From positions 1,984,001 to 2,048,000 of the forward strand of contig NZ_JAICDG010000001.1 in NCBI RefSeq assembly GCF_022751215.1: a stretch of DNA of 64,000 nt, in the 5' to 3' direction. This DNA is from Actinomadura terrae. Its GTDB lineage: Bacteria; Actinomycetota; Actinomycetes; Streptosporangiales; Streptosporangiaceae. A program made the translations under genes and the position numbers. This document shows positions 16,929 to 26,353 of this stretch, one piece after another; position 1 is the first letter of the stretch; each line of letters starts with the position of its first letter. The notes below the pieces were generated by a model that saw nothing but the letters and a program-made list of their open reading frames with translations, was not told the origin of the DNA and made no database searches.

Positions 16929-18398
16929 GTGGGCACTGCACGAGCGTTCGACTTCGTCATCGTGGGCGCGGGCGCGGCGGGCTGCGTGCTCGCGAACCGC
17001 CTCAGCGCGCGAGAGGGCGTGAGCGTCCTGCTGCTGGAGGCGGGGCCGGACGCCGCGTCTGACCCCCGGGTCGCCGACCCCGACCGGTGGGCCGGGCTCC
17101 AGGGGACGGAACTCGACTGGGCCTTCCAGACCCCGCCGCAGCCCGGGCTCGGCGGCCGCGAGATCCCGGTGCCCCGGGGCCGCGCGCTCGGCGGCAGCAC
17201 GGCGATGAACGCGATGGTCTGGCTGCGCGCGGACCGGCGCGACCTCGACCGGTGGGACGTGCCCGGCTGGTCGGCGGACGAGCTGCGCCCCGCCTTCGAC
17301 CGCGCCGAGACCCGCGACGGCACCGGGACCGGCGTGGACGTGGCGAAGCTGACCGGCGAGCATCCGTGGAGCCGCGCGTTCGTCCAGGCGGCGCTGGACG
17401 CGGGCCATCCGATGACCGGCGACTTCAACCGCGACGGGACGTCCGGCACCGGCTACTACACCGTCAGCCGCCGGGCGGGCCGCCGCCGCGGCGCGCAGGA
17501 CGGCTACCTCGATCCGGCGCGGGGACGGCCCGGCCTGACCGTGCTGACCGGCGCCGAGGTCCGCGGGCTGGTCCTCGACGGCGGCCGCGTGACCGCCGTG
17601 GAGTACACCAGGGGCGGCGCGTCCGAGAAGGCGCTGGTCACCGGCGAGGTCCTGCTGGCCGCCGGTGCCGTCGGCAGCCCGCAACTCCTGTGGGCCTCGG
17701 GCGTCGGCCCCGCCGCGACGCTGCGCGACCTCGGCGTGCCCCCGCGGGTCGAGCTGCCCGGGGTGGGGGAGAACCTCCACGACCACATCGCGGTCTCGGT
17801 CACGTTCACGGCGGCGGAGCCCGACCCGTCCGCGTCCCGGTCGGGGCTCGGGGAGGCGGGGCTGTTCACCGGCGACGGGGCGGGCACGCGGTTCCACTTC
17901 TGGCTCGGCCCCAGCACCGACCCGGCCGGACGCACGTTCTCGCTGGCGGTGGGCCTCACCCGGCCCGCGAGCCGGGGGCGCCTCGGCCGGGGCGGGGACG
18001 GCCGTCCGCTGCCCGACCCCGGATACCTGACCGCCCGGTCGGACCGCGACGACCTGGTCGAGGCGCTCTCGGTCATCGGTGACCTCGCCAATGGCCCCGC
18101 GCTGCGGGCGCTCTGGGACGGCCCGCCGCCCGAGGTGCTCAAGTCGGGACGCGCGGTCGCCGCCGACCATGTGCGCGACACCGCCGGAACCCAGTTCCAC
18201 CTCGTCGGGACCTGCCGGATGGGCACCGACGACGCGGCGGTCGTGGCGCCGGACCTGCGGGTGCGGGGGCTGGAGAACGTCCGGGTCGCCGACGCCTCGG
18301 TGCTGCCGGAGATCACGACCGGCGGTCCGCAGGCGACGGTCTACGCGCTCGCCGAGCACGCGGCGGGCCTCGTCCTCGGCGCGGCCGACGGCCGCTGA
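16929..18398 (+). CDS. GMC-family FAD-dependent oxidoreductase
   Basis: About 489 residues from a GTG at 16929 preceded by GGGGGGAA. The FAD site VIVGAGAAGCVLANRLS begins at residue 10 and is followed by LLLEAG. Both GMC signatures are clear: PRGRALGGSTAMNAMVWLR near residue 80 and AGAVGSPQLLWASGVGP near 245. The active-site region is FHLVGTCRMGTDDAAVVAPD with the closing GGPQATVYALAEHAA. GMC enzymes oxidise an alcohol of sugars, choline or aglycones to an aldehyde or ketone. In aminoglycoside pathways a GMC enzyme oxidises the 6-prime hydroxyl before transamination. It is the first gene of a seven-gene plus-strand operon, where the same oxidise-then-transaminate logic would fit. Confidence 0.9.
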   Translation: MGTARAFDFVIVGAGAAGCVLANRLSAREGVSVLLLEAGPDAASDPRVADPDRWAGLQGTELDWAFQTPPQPGLGGREIPVPRGRALGGSTAMNAMVWLRADRRDLDRWDVPGWSADELRPAFDRAETRDGTGTGVDVAKLTGEHPWSRAFVQAALDAGHPMTGDFNRDGTSGTGYYTVSRRAGRRRGAQDGYLDPARGRPGLTVLTGAEVRGLVLDGGRVTAVEYTRGGASEKALVTGEVLLAAGAVGSPQLLWASGVGPAATLRDLGVPPRVELPGVGENLHDHIAVSVTFTAAEPDPSASRSGLGEAGLFTGDGAGTRFHFWLGPSTDPAGRTFSLAVGLTRPASRGRLGRGGDGRPLPDPGYLTARSDRDDLVEALSVIGDLANGPALRALWDGPPPEVLKSGRAVAADHVRDTAGTQFHLVGTCRMGTDDAAVVAPDLRVRGLENVRVADASVLPEITTGGPQATVYALAEHAAGLVLGAADGR

Positions 18399-18428
18399 CC
18401 CGAGCAGAAGTCCCGAGGGGGAGTCGCG

Positions 18429-19718
18429 ATGACCCTGGTCAACGAACGGTCCGAGGCCGGCCTGTACGAGCTGGCCACTCCGGATCCGGCGGATTTCGAC
18501 GAGCTCGCCGCCGCGATCCACCGCGCCTACGGCGGGTTCCCCGACCCGCCCGAGGTCGAGGCGATGAACCGGGAGATCTTCGAGTTCAACCGGGCGGTGG
18601 TCGTGCGGCACGCCGGACGGGTCTGCGCGACCGCGACCGTCTACTCGCTGGAGATGACCGTCCCCGGCGGGCCGCGCCCGGTCGCGGGCGTCGGCTACGT
18701 CAGCGTCATGCCCGACCACCGGCGCCGCGGCCTCATGCGCCGCATGCTGCGCCACCAGCTGGAGACCCTCCACGAGACCGGCGCCGAGCCGGTCGCCGCG
18801 CTGAACTCGACGGAGGCGGGGATCTACGGCAGGTTCGGGTACGGCATGGCCAGCCAGGTCGCGCGGCTCACGATCCCCCGCGGCGCGCGGGCGCTGCTGC
18901 CGGACCGCCCCCGCGACCCGGCGCTGCGGGTGCGGGCGACCGAGCCCGCGCTGATCGCCGACCTGGTGGCGCCCTGCTACGACGCCAACGTGGCGGGCCG
19001 CCCCGGGATGCTGCGCCGCGACGCGACCTGGACGCGCCGCGCGCTGATGGACCCGCCCGAGGCCCGCGGCGGCGCGGCGCCGCTCCAGGCGCTCGTCGCC
19101 GAGGACGGTGCGGGCGGCGCAGGTGGCGAGGGCGGTGCGGGCGCACGCGGGTACGCGCTCTACACCGTCCTGTCCCACTGGGAGGACTCCTCGCCCCGCA
19201 ACATCGTCGTCGTCAAGGAGATCTACGCCGTCGACGACGCCGCGTACGCGGAGCTGTGGGCGGTGCTGCTCGACCTCGACCTCACCGCGACCGTCACCGC
19301 CGAGCCGAGGCCGGTGGACGACCCGGTGCTGGCGATGCTCGCCGACTTCCGCCGCGCCGTCCCGACCGTCCGCGACCAGCTCCACGTCCGGCTCGTGGAC
19401 GTGGACCGGGCGCTGGCTTCCCGCACCTACGCCCGCGACGTCGACCTGGTGCTGGAGGTCGAGGACCCGCTGTGCCCGTGGAACCGCGGCCGGTGGCGGC
19501 TGCGCGGCGGCCCGGACGGTGCCGAGTGCCGCGCCACCGGCGACCCCGCCGACCTGGCGGTGTCCGTCCGCGCGCTGGGCTCGGCCTACCTCGGCGGCGT
19601 CTCGCTCCGGCAGCTCGCCTCGGCCGGCGCGGTCGCCGAACGGCGCGCGGGCGCGCTCGGCGTCGCCGCGGTGGCGTTCCGGCACGACCCCGCGCCGTAC
19701 TGCCCCACGATCTTCTGA
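18429..19718 (+). CDS. Eis-type GNAT N-acetyltransferase
   Basis: 429 residues, the normal length of the Eis family. The first GNAT domain carries the acetyl-CoA loop VGYVSVMPDHRRRGLMRRML near residue 95 and the following AALNSTEAGIYGRFGYGMAS. The second GNAT-like and the sterol-carrier-like third domain follow. The chain ends in aromatic residues PTIF, matching the free C-terminal carboxylate that acts in catalysis in Eis. Eis enzymes acetylate amines on many positions of aminoglycosides and other polyamines. Within an operon of two aminotransferases this protein could acetylate the amino product, as protection or as a pathway step. GAGGGGGAG precedes the ATG; it lies 30 bases after the GMC gene. 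Confidence 0.87.
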   Translation: MTLVNERSEAGLYELATPDPADFDELAAAIHRAYGGFPDPPEVEAMNREIFEFNRAVVVRHAGRVCATATVYSLEMTVPGGPRPVAGVGYVSVMPDHRRRGLMRRMLRHQLETLHETGAEPVAALNSTEAGIYGRFGYGMASQVARLTIPRGARALLPDRPRDPALRVRATEPALIADLVAPCYDANVAGRPGMLRRDATWTRRALMDPPEARGGAAPLQALVAEDGAGGAGGEGGAGARGYALYTVLSHWEDSSPRNIVVVKEIYAVDDAAYAELWAVLLDLDLTATVTAEPRPVDDPVLAMLADFRRAVPTVRDQLHVRLVDVDRALASRTYARDVDLVLEVEDPLCPWNRGRWRLRGGPDGAECRATGDPADLAVSVRALGSAYLGGVSLRQLASAGAVAERRAGALGVAAVAFRHDPAPYCPTIF

Positions 19719-19745
19719 CCGCCCCTCCGACCCTCAGGAGCGCCT

Positions 19746-20978
19746 GTGCCCGGCCCCGGCTTCGCATTCATGGACGACGCGGAACGCGACAACGTGCTGG
19801 AGGTGCTGGCCCACTGGCACGAGCACCGGCTCGACTTCGACGACCCCGGCTCCACCTCCATGGTGCGGCGGTTCGAGGACGCGGCGGCGGCCCGGTTCGG
19901 GGTCCCCCACTGCGTCCCCGTCAACAGCGGGACGTCCGCCCTGCTGGTCGCGCTCGCCGGGCTCGGCGTCGGGCCCGGCGACGAGGTGATCGTGCCCGGC
20001 TACATGTTCGTCGCGTCGATCGGCGCGGTCATCGCCAGCGGCGCCACGCCGGTGCTCGCTGAGATCGACGAGTCGCTCACGCTCGACCCGGCGGACGTGC
20101 GGGAGCGCCTCACCGCCCGCACCCGCGCGATCATGGCGGTGCACATGCTCGGCGCGCCGTCCGACATGACCGCGCTGCGGGCGGTCGCCGACGAGCACGG
20201 CCTCGCGCTGCTGGAGGACGCCGCGCAGGCGACCGGCGGCACCTACCGCGGCGAGCCGCTCGGCACGCTCGGCGCCGCCGGGGCGTTCTCGCTCAACCCG
20301 TTCAAGGTCGTCACCGGCCTGGACGGCGGGTTCCTGCTGACCCGCGACCCGCGCCTGTTCCAGCGGGCGCACTCCTTCCACGACCAGGGCTGGTTCCCGC
20401 ACCGCCAGGAGACCGGCGAGGGCGAGCTGGTCTTCGGGCTCAACCTGCGGCTGAGCGACCTGAACGCGGCCGTCGCGCTCGCCCAGCTCGGCAAGCTCGA
20501 CACCGTCCTGGAGCGGACCCGCGCGGTGAAGCGGGACCTGCTGGCGCGGATCCCCGAGCGTCCCGGGATGCACCGCCGCCTACTCCACGACCCCGACGGC
20601 GAGTGCGGGACGCTGGCGGTGTTCGTGTTCGACTCCGCCGAGTCCGCCGCCGCCGTCGCCAAGCGGGTCCGCTGCAAGCCGCTGGTCGACTCGCCCAAGC
20701 ACTACTACGGCGGCCTGCCCGCCCTCGCCGCGTTCGGACGCGGCGAACCCGGCCCCTTCCCGTTCCGCGCGCCCGGCACGCTCGGCGGCGGCCGCGACTA
20801 CGCCAAGGGCGCGCTGCCGCGCACCGACGACGTGCTCGCGCGGTCGGTGGCGCTCTCGACCGGCGTCTCCGACGGCTACCTCGGCGCGGGGAACGGCGTG
20901 GGGCCCTTCGGCACGCCCGAGGACGTCGAGCGCGTCGCCGCGGAGTTCGACGCCGCCGCCGCGGAGGTGCTCGGCTGA
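19746..20978 (+). CDS. DegT/DnrJ/EryC1/StrS-family PLP sugar aminotransferase
   Basis: 410 residues from a GTG at 19746 with AGGAG 5-9 bases upstream. This is a fold-type I aminotransferase of the class acting on keto sugars and keto cyclitols. The cofactor lysine is K187 in AFSLNPFKVVTGLDGG, matching SxxxxKxxxxGEGG with GLDGG in place of GEGG. VNSGTSALLVAL at residue 59 binds the phosphate, and LEDAAQATGG at 157 carries the ring-contacting Asp. Families with the N-P-F-K version are found in several antibiotic and surface-sugar clusters. In this operon it would install an amino group on a keto sugar or ketocyclitol. 27 bases separate it from the acetyltransferase gene. Confidence 0.92.
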   Translation: MPGPGFAFMDDAERDNVLEVLAHWHEHRLDFDDPGSTSMVRRFEDAAAARFGVPHCVPVNSGTSALLVALAGLGVGPGDEVIVPGYMFVASIGAVIASGATPVLAEIDESLTLDPADVRERLTARTRAIMAVHMLGAPSDMTALRAVADEHGLALLEDAAQATGGTYRGEPLGTLGAAGAFSLNPFKVVTGLDGGFLLTRDPRLFQRAHSFHDQGWFPHRQETGEGELVFGLNLRLSDLNAAVALAQLGKLDTVLERTRAVKRDLLARIPERPGMHRRLLHDPDGECGTLAVFVFDSAESAAAVAKRVRCKPLVDSPKHYYGGLPALAAFGRGEPGPFPFRAPGTLGGGRDYAKGALPRTDDVLARSVALSTGVSDGYLGAGNGVGPFGTPEDVERVAAEFDAAAAEVLG

Positions 20979-21042
20979 ACGACCCGCGACCAACGCCCAC
21001 CCCGCACTGTGGCGCGTTCGCCAACCATGGAGGGATGTGCAC

Positions 21043-22332
21043 ATGACCCCGGTCGTGACCGGGCCCGACGTGAGTCAGGCCATCAAGGACCACATCTACT
21101 ACTCCGTCGCCGACACGCGGATGCTGCGCGGCGAGGGCGTCTACCTCTACGACTCCGAGGGGCGCTCCTACATCGACTGCGCCGCCGCCACCTTCAACCT
21201 CAGCCTCGGCTACGGCCATCCGGCGGTGATCCAGGCCATCAAGGACCAGGCCGACCGGCTGGTCCACCTCACCTCCGGCTTCCAGTCGGAGCCGATCAAC
21301 GAGCTGGTCGGACGGCTGGTCGCGGTGTCGCCGAAGAACCTGACCCGGGTGCACCTGAAGGTGTCGGGCGGGTCGGAGGCCAACGAGGGCGCGATCAAGA
21401 TGGCGCAGGTCGCCACCGGCAAGCGCGACGTCATCACCCTGTTCCGCAGCCACCTCGGCCAGTCGATGATGATGGCGTCGCTGTCGGGCAACGCGTTCCG
21501 CAAGGAGCCGTTCCCCGTCATCTACCCGGGCGGCGTCCACGTCCCCGACCCGTACTGCCACCGCTGCTTCTACAAACAGGAGCGCGAGACCTGCGGCCTG
21601 CTGTGCGTCGAGCGGATCGGCGACTTCGTCGAGTTCGCCAGCACCGGACGGGTCGCCGCCGTCGTGGTCGAGCCGATCTCGGGCAACGGCGGCAACATCG
21701 TCCCGCCGGACGGGTACTTCGAGGCGCTGCGCGCGTTCTGCGACGAGCACGGCATCATGTTGATCTTCGACGAGATCCAGACCGGGGTGGGCCGCACCGG
21801 CCGGATGTTCGCCGCCGAGCACTTCGGCGTCGAGCCGGACGCGATCACGCTGGCCAAGGGCCTCGGCGGGTCGGGCGCGCAGGTCGCGGGAATCCTCACC
21901 AGCGAGCGGCTGGCCGGGCTGCCCGGCCACCACCACTCCTTCACCTACGGCGCGAACCTGCTCGCGGCCGCCGCCGCGAACGTCACGCTCGACATCGTCG
22001 GCGAGCCCGCGTTCCTCGCGAACGTCCGCGCGGTCGGGGAGCACATCCTGCTCCGGCTGAAGGACCTGCGCACGCGGTTCCCGCAGGTGGGCGACGTCCG
22101 CGGGGTCGGGCTGATGATCGGCTTCGAGCTGGAGACGGCGGCGGGCGAGCCGGACGTCGCGCTGACCAACCACCTCGCGGGCGCGGCGATGCGCCACGGC
22201 CTGATCCTGCGCACGTCCCGCTACGGCTTCGGGAACGTGCTCAAGATCCGCCCGCCGCTGACCCTGACGGCGGCCGAGGCCGACCTGATCTGCGACCGGC
22301 TAGAGGACATGTTCCAGAAGGAGCTCACGTGA
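21043..22332 (+). CDS. Class III PLP aminotransferase with a four-cysteine loop
   Basis: 429 residues from the ATG at 21043 (GGAGGG lies 8 bases upstream; a GTG at 21037 is too close to it). It resembles omega- or 4-aminobutyrate-type aminotransferases. The cofactor lysine is K272 in ITLAKGLGG, DEIQTGVGRTG at 243 holds the ring aspartate and KVSGGSEANEGAIK at 106 the phosphate. Residues 171-188 contain four cysteines (YCHRC...ETCGLLC), an insert seen in a subgroup of class III enzymes. Class III enzymes transaminate terminal aldehydes, including the 6-prime aldehyde in aminoglycosides, so pairing with the GMC oxidase is attractive. Its stop overlaps the next start. Confidence 0.9.
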   Translation: MTPVVTGPDVSQAIKDHIYYSVADTRMLRGEGVYLYDSEGRSYIDCAAATFNLSLGYGHPAVIQAIKDQADRLVHLTSGFQSEPINELVGRLVAVSPKNLTRVHLKVSGGSEANEGAIKMAQVATGKRDVITLFRSHLGQSMMMASLSGNAFRKEPFPVIYPGGVHVPDPYCHRCFYKQERETCGLLCVERIGDFVEFASTGRVAAVVVEPISGNGGNIVPPDGYFEALRAFCDEHGIMLIFDEIQTGVGRTGRMFAAEHFGVEPDAITLAKGLGGSGAQVAGILTSERLAGLPGHHHSFTYGANLLAAAAANVTLDIVGEPAFLANVRAVGEHILLRLKDLRTRFPQVGDVRGVGLMIGFELETAAGEPDVALTNHLAGAAMRHGLILRTSRYGFGNVLKIRPPLTLTAAEADLICDRLEDMFQKELT

Positions 22333-23279
22333 AGGACCTGATGCTCGGGATCGCCCGCGCGATCCGCGCCGAGCTGGCCGCGGGACGCAAGGTCGGGCAG
22401 GTCAGGCGGGTGCTCGGCGACTCCCCGGGCGGCGACGCCCAGTTCGACATCGACGAGGTCGCCGAGCGCGTCGTCTGGGACCACCTCCGGGCCCACGCCA
22501 CCGAGCCCGTCGCCGTCTACACCGAGGACCGGGGGCTGCGCGCGACCGGCCCCGACCCGCGCTACGTACTGGTCGTGGACCCCATCGACGGCACCCGCCC
22601 GGCGTCGGCCGACCTGGAGCTGGCGACCGTGTCGGTGGCCGCCGCGCCGATGGGGGAGCGGCCCGTCCTCGGCGACGTCGACCACGCGCTGCTGCTGGAG
22701 CTGAAGAGCGGTCACTGGATGTACACCGGGCCCGGCGAGGACGGCGTCTCCGGCGAGGGCTACCCGCGCGGCCTGCCGAACCTCAGCCGCAACGAGGAGC
22801 TCGCCACGATGTTCTGGTCGATCGAGTTCAACGGGCATCCGATGGACCTGATGACCAGGGCCTACTCCCACATCGTGGACGCCTCGGCCAACACCGGCGG
22901 GGTGTTCGTCTTCAACAGCTCCACGTTCTCGATCTCCCGGATCATCACCGGGCAGCTCGACGCCTACGTGGACATCGGCAACCGCGTGCTGCACGACCAT
23001 CCCGAGACCGAGGAGGCGTTCCGCAGGGCGGGCCGGGGCGGCATCCTGCACCTGTTCCCCTACGACATCGCCGCCGCCGTGCTGCTGGCCGAGCGCGCCG
23101 GGGTCGTCATCACCGACGCCTACGGCCGCTCCCTCGCCGACACGCTGCTGTTCGACCTGTCGCCGCGCAACCAGCGGTCGTGCGTCGCGGCGGCCAACCC
23201 CGTCCTGCACAAGCGGATCCTGGAAGCCGTCGCCTGGGACCTCGACGCCCCTCGCGACACGACCGAAGGCGGCATGTGA
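22329..23279 (+). CDS. Inositol-monophosphatase-family phosphatase
   Basis: 316 residues from a GTG at 22329 that overlaps the TGA of the aminotransferase. The metal-binding signature DPIDGTR is at 84-90, with the upstream acidic motif VYTEDRGL at 63-70. The usual closing WD-x-A motif is replaced by FPYDIAAAVLLAERAGVVIT, which keeps the aspartate and helix but lacks the tryptophan. It should hydrolyse a sugar- or cyclitol-phosphate, or a nucleotide 3-phosphate, with magnesium. At 316 residues it is somewhat longer than classical IMPase, with an insert after residue 110 (SGHWMYTGPGEDGVSGEGY). Tight coupling on both sides argues for a step in the same pathway as the aminotransferases. Confidence 0.85.
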   Translation: MKDLMLGIARAIRAELAAGRKVGQVRRVLGDSPGGDAQFDIDEVAERVVWDHLRAHATEPVAVYTEDRGLRATGPDPRYVLVVDPIDGTRPASADLELATVSVAAAPMGERPVLGDVDHALLLELKSGHWMYTGPGEDGVSGEGYPRGLPNLSRNEELATMFWSIEFNGHPMDLMTRAYSHIVDASANTGGVFVFNSSTFSISRIITGQLDAYVDIGNRVLHDHPETEEAFRRAGRGGILHLFPYDIAAAVLLAERAGVVITDAYGRSLADTLLFDLSPRNQRSCVAAANPVLHKRILEAVAWDLDAPRDTTEGGM

Positions 23280-24307
23280 TGCGGGCCCTGACACTGACCG
23301 GCGACCGGCGGCTGGCCCTGGTCGAGCGGGAGCGCCCCCGGGTGAGGCAGGCGCGGGACGTGCTCGTCCGCGTCCACCAGACCGGCGTCTGCGGCACCGA
23401 CCGCAGCGTCCTGGTCGGCAAGTTCTCCGCCGAGCCCGGCGTGGTCATGGGCCACGAGGCGGTGGGCGAGGTCGTCGAGACCGGACCGGAGGTGACCGCG
23501 CTCGCCCCCGGCGACCGCGTCATCGTGAACCCCACGCTGTACTGCGGGCGCTGCGAGCGGTGCCTGCGCGGGCAGACGAACTTCTGCCACGACAAGACCG
23601 GCAACGAGGTCGGCATCGACCGCGACGGCTCCTACGCCGACCACATCGTGCTCGAAGACCGGTTCCTGCACGCGATCCCCGACGGCGTCTCCTACGACCG
23701 CGCCGTGCTGACCGAGCCGCTCGCGTGCGTGCTGAACAACCTGGACGCGGCGGGCCTCGTCCCGGGCGAGCAGGTCACGGTCGTCGGCGCCGGGCCGGTC
23801 GGCCTCGTCTGCGCGGTCGCCGCCCGGCACCTCGGCAGCGGCGTCACGCTCATCGAGCGCGACGACTTCCGGCGCGGCCAGGCGGGCGAGCTGCTCACCG
23901 GGTTCTTCGCGTCCGGCGTCACGGTCGTCGGCGCCGGCGCGGACGAGCGCCCCGAGCGCGCCCCCACCGTGATCGACACCGTCGGGAACCAGCTCGGCAC
24001 CGCGATCGAGCTGGCCGACGACGCCGGGACCGTGGTCGCGATGGGCTACGACAGCAGGGCGCAGACGACCGTCCGGCCGCTGGAGATCCTCCAGCGGCAG
24101 CTGCGCATCGTCGGCGCGGGCGACTACCGGGGGCCGCACTTCCCGCGCGCCGTCGAGATGGCGGCGGGCCTGCCGCTGGAACGGCTGATCACGCACCGGT
24201 TCCCGTTGGAGCGGCACGAGGACGCGTTCGCGGTGCTGGCGGCCGGCGGCGGCACCGGCTACAGCGCGCTCAAGGTCGTCATCCAGAGCACCGGGGAGGC
24301 CGCGTGA
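23279..24307 (+). CDS. Zinc-dependent medium-chain alcohol/sugar dehydrogenase
   Basis: 342 residues. The ATG at 23279 overlaps the previous stop (TGATG). Catalytic zinc ligands are visible in GVCGTDRS (Cys near 38) and GHEAVGEV (His-Glu near 61). The structural-zinc lobe is CGRCERCLRGQTNFCHD near 88-104, and the Rossmann motif VVGAGPVGLV lies near 165. The C-terminal part is normal for the family. Similar enzymes oxidise a ring hydroxyl in 2-deoxystreptamine pathways or act on polyols and threonine. It could generate the keto group used by the DegT aminotransferase. The substrate is not determined by sequence. Its stop overlaps the GH35 start. Confidence 0.9.
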   Translation: MRALTLTGDRRLALVERERPRVRQARDVLVRVHQTGVCGTDRSVLVGKFSAEPGVVMGHEAVGEVVETGPEVTALAPGDRVIVNPTLYCGRCERCLRGQTNFCHDKTGNEVGIDRDGSYADHIVLEDRFLHAIPDGVSYDRAVLTEPLACVLNNLDAAGLVPGEQVTVVGAGPVGLVCAVAARHLGSGVTLIERDDFRRGQAGELLTGFFASGVTVVGAGADERPERAPTVIDTVGNQLGTAIELADDAGTVVAMGYDSRAQTTVRPLEILQRQLRIVGAGDYRGPHFPRAVEMAAGLPLERLITHRFPLERHEDAFAVLAAGGGTGYSALKVVIQSTGEAA

Positions 24308-26343
24308 GCGCGCTCCCGCCCCTCGCCGACCTGCTCCCGGTCCCGGACGGCCGCGTCCCGATCCTCGCGGAGTACCCCTACTACCGGGCGCGGCCCGAGG
24401 CGTGGGGCGGCAACCTCCGCGCGCTGCGCGACCTCGGCGCGGACGTCGTCACCGCGTACGTGCCGTGGCGGCTGCACGAGATCGGGCCCGACCCGGACGG
24501 CGGCTTCCGGTACGACTTCGACGGGGAGAGCCATCCGCAGCGCGACCTGGCCGGGTTCGTCCGGCTGGCCGCGCGGGCGGGGCTGCTGGTGATGCTGAAG
24601 CCGGGGCCCTACGTCCACGGCGAGGTGCGGCTCGGCGGCCTGCCCGACCGCGTCACCGCCCTGCCCGCGCGCAGGACGGCGGACGGGCGGGCGCTCACCG
24701 AGGAGGGCCTGCCCATCCCGTCCGCCTACGGCGACGCGTTCGCCCGCGAGGCGGCCGGCTGGCTGCGCGCGGTCCGGGAACGGGTCGTCGAACCGCACGC
24801 CGCGCCGGACGGCCCCGTCGTCGCCCTCCAGATCGGGAACGAGGGACTCTACGGCGAGGTCAACAGGCCGCTGGACAGCGAGGACTTCTCCGAGCCGGCG
24901 CTGGCGCGCTACGCCTCCTGGGCCGCCGACCCGACGCCTCCGGACGCTCTCACCGGTACCGGCATCGCGGCCGACCCGGCACGGCGTGAGCGGTGGGCGC
25001 GATGGAGCGGGATCGGCGTGCGCGACGTCCTGGCGGACTACCGCGACGCGCTGGGGAGCGCCGTCCCGATCGTGCTGAACCTCCCGCTGCCCGGCGCGGT
25101 GGGTCCGCTCCGCGAGCCGGAGGCGTGGGTGACCCGCTCCGTTCACGCCCTGCCGGACGGGGTCGGCGCCACCAGCACGAGCTGGACGGGCAACCCGTCG
25201 TCCTGCGACGGAGCCCTGGCCTCGCTGTGGCTCGGCATGCGGCTGCACCGGACCGACACCCTGGAGGACAACTGGGGTTTCACCTGGACCGACGCGTCCT
25301 ACGCGACACCGGCCGTGCCGCTGTACAACGCGATGCTCGGGTTGGCGTTCGGGTCCAGCGTCGTCAGCGTCTACACGGCCTGCACCACCCACCACTGGGG
25401 CCCGGAGATCGCCCCGGACGAGGAGGGCCTGCGGGCCGAAGGCGCCGACCCCGCCCTCTACGCTCCGCCCTACTGTCCCGGGGCGCCGCTTGACGAGTCG
25501 GGTGAGCTGCGCCCCACCGCGTCGGCGCTGCGCCTGCTCGACGTGTTCTCGGACTGGGCCGGCGGGGCGCTGCGGCGGTCCCGTCCCGGGCCCGGCGCCC
25601 GGCTGGTCGTGGACGCGGAGGCCGTCGTCGAGACGGCCTGGCCCGGCGGGGCGGGCCCCGCCCCGGCGAGCGTCGCGGTCGCGGCGGCGGTGCGCTGGAT
25701 GCGGGAGCGCGGCGTCGAGGTGGACGTCGCGGACGGCGACCTCGACGGGGCCGGTCTCCTGCTGGTCGTCGGCGGCCGCGCGATGAGCCGGGCGGCGCAG
25801 CGCGACCTCGCCGGGCCGGTGCGCGCCGGGCGGCCGTGCGTGCTCGTCGGTCCCGTCCCGGAGCGGGACGAGAACGGCGAGCCCTGCGCCCTGCTGGGAG
25901 AGGCTTTGTCGGCGGCAGCCAGCGCACGCGCCGTCCCCGTGTCCGCGGACGACGACCTGGACTCGTCGGTCGGCCACGTGCTGGGCGCCCTGCGCTCCCT
26001 GGACGCGGCGGAGCCCGTGGTCGAGGGCGGCGATGTCCTCGTGCTGCGTAGGCGCGACGCGGACTCCGGCACCGATGTCGTCTTCCTGTTCAGCCGCTCC
26101 GACACGGCGCGGGAGGTCGGCGACGTCCTCGGCGCGGGCGTGACGGTGCGGCTGGCGGCGCGCGGCGCCGCCGTGCTGGTGGCCGAGGCGGGGGAGCTGC
26201 GGAGCTTCCTCGTCCACGCGGGCGCCGCCGAGCAGGGGGAGCCGACCCTGCTCACGCCCGGCACCGGCGAGCCCGAGCTGAAGCTCCGCGACCACGGCGC
26301 CGGGCGGCGCACTCCGTCCGGCTGGGAGCTGCGGGGCGAGTGA
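24304..26343 (+). CDS. GH35 beta-galactosidase-like glycoside hydrolase
   Basis: 679 residues from a GTG overlapping the dehydrogenase stop. The N-terminal TIM barrel follows GH35: AEYPYYRARPEAWGGNLRAL, then VVTAYVPWRLHE and MLKPGPYVHGE. The acid/base region is ALQIGNEGLYGE near residue 178, corresponding to the QxxNE-YG motif, so the acid/base glutamate is kept. The nucleophile lies probably in TLEDNWGFTWTDA or an adjacent strand and cannot be fixed by eye. No signal peptide is present, so it acts inside the cell. The last 200 residues form a beta-rich domain. It may trim a galactoside or aminosugar glycoside produced or imported by the same operon. A strong hairpin follows. Confidence 0.82.
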   Translation: MSALPPLADLLPVPDGRVPILAEYPYYRARPEAWGGNLRALRDLGADVVTAYVPWRLHEIGPDPDGGFRYDFDGESHPQRDLAGFVRLAARAGLLVMLKPGPYVHGEVRLGGLPDRVTALPARRTADGRALTEEGLPIPSAYGDAFAREAAGWLRAVRERVVEPHAAPDGPVVALQIGNEGLYGEVNRPLDSEDFSEPALARYASWAADPTPPDALTGTGIAADPARRERWARWSGIGVRDVLADYRDALGSAVPIVLNLPLPGAVGPLREPEAWVTRSVHALPDGVGATSTSWTGNPSSCDGALASLWLGMRLHRTDTLEDNWGFTWTDASYATPAVPLYNAMLGLAFGSSVVSVYTACTTHHWGPEIAPDEEGLRAEGADPALYAPPYCPGAPLDESGELRPTASALRLLDVFSDWAGGALRRSRPGPGARLVVDAEAVVETAWPGGAGPAPASVAVAAAVRWMRERGVEVDVADGDLDGAGLLLVVGGRAMSRAAQRDLAGPVRAGRPCVLVGPVPERDENGEPCALLGEALSAAASARAVPVSADDDLDSSVGHVLGALRSLDAAEPVVEGGDVLVLRRRDADSGTDVVFLFSRSDTAREVGDVLGAGVTVRLAARGAAVLVAEAGELRSFLVHAGAAEQGEPTLLTPGTGEPELKLRDHGAGRRTPSGWELRGE

Positions 26344-26353
26344 CCCCCGCGCT

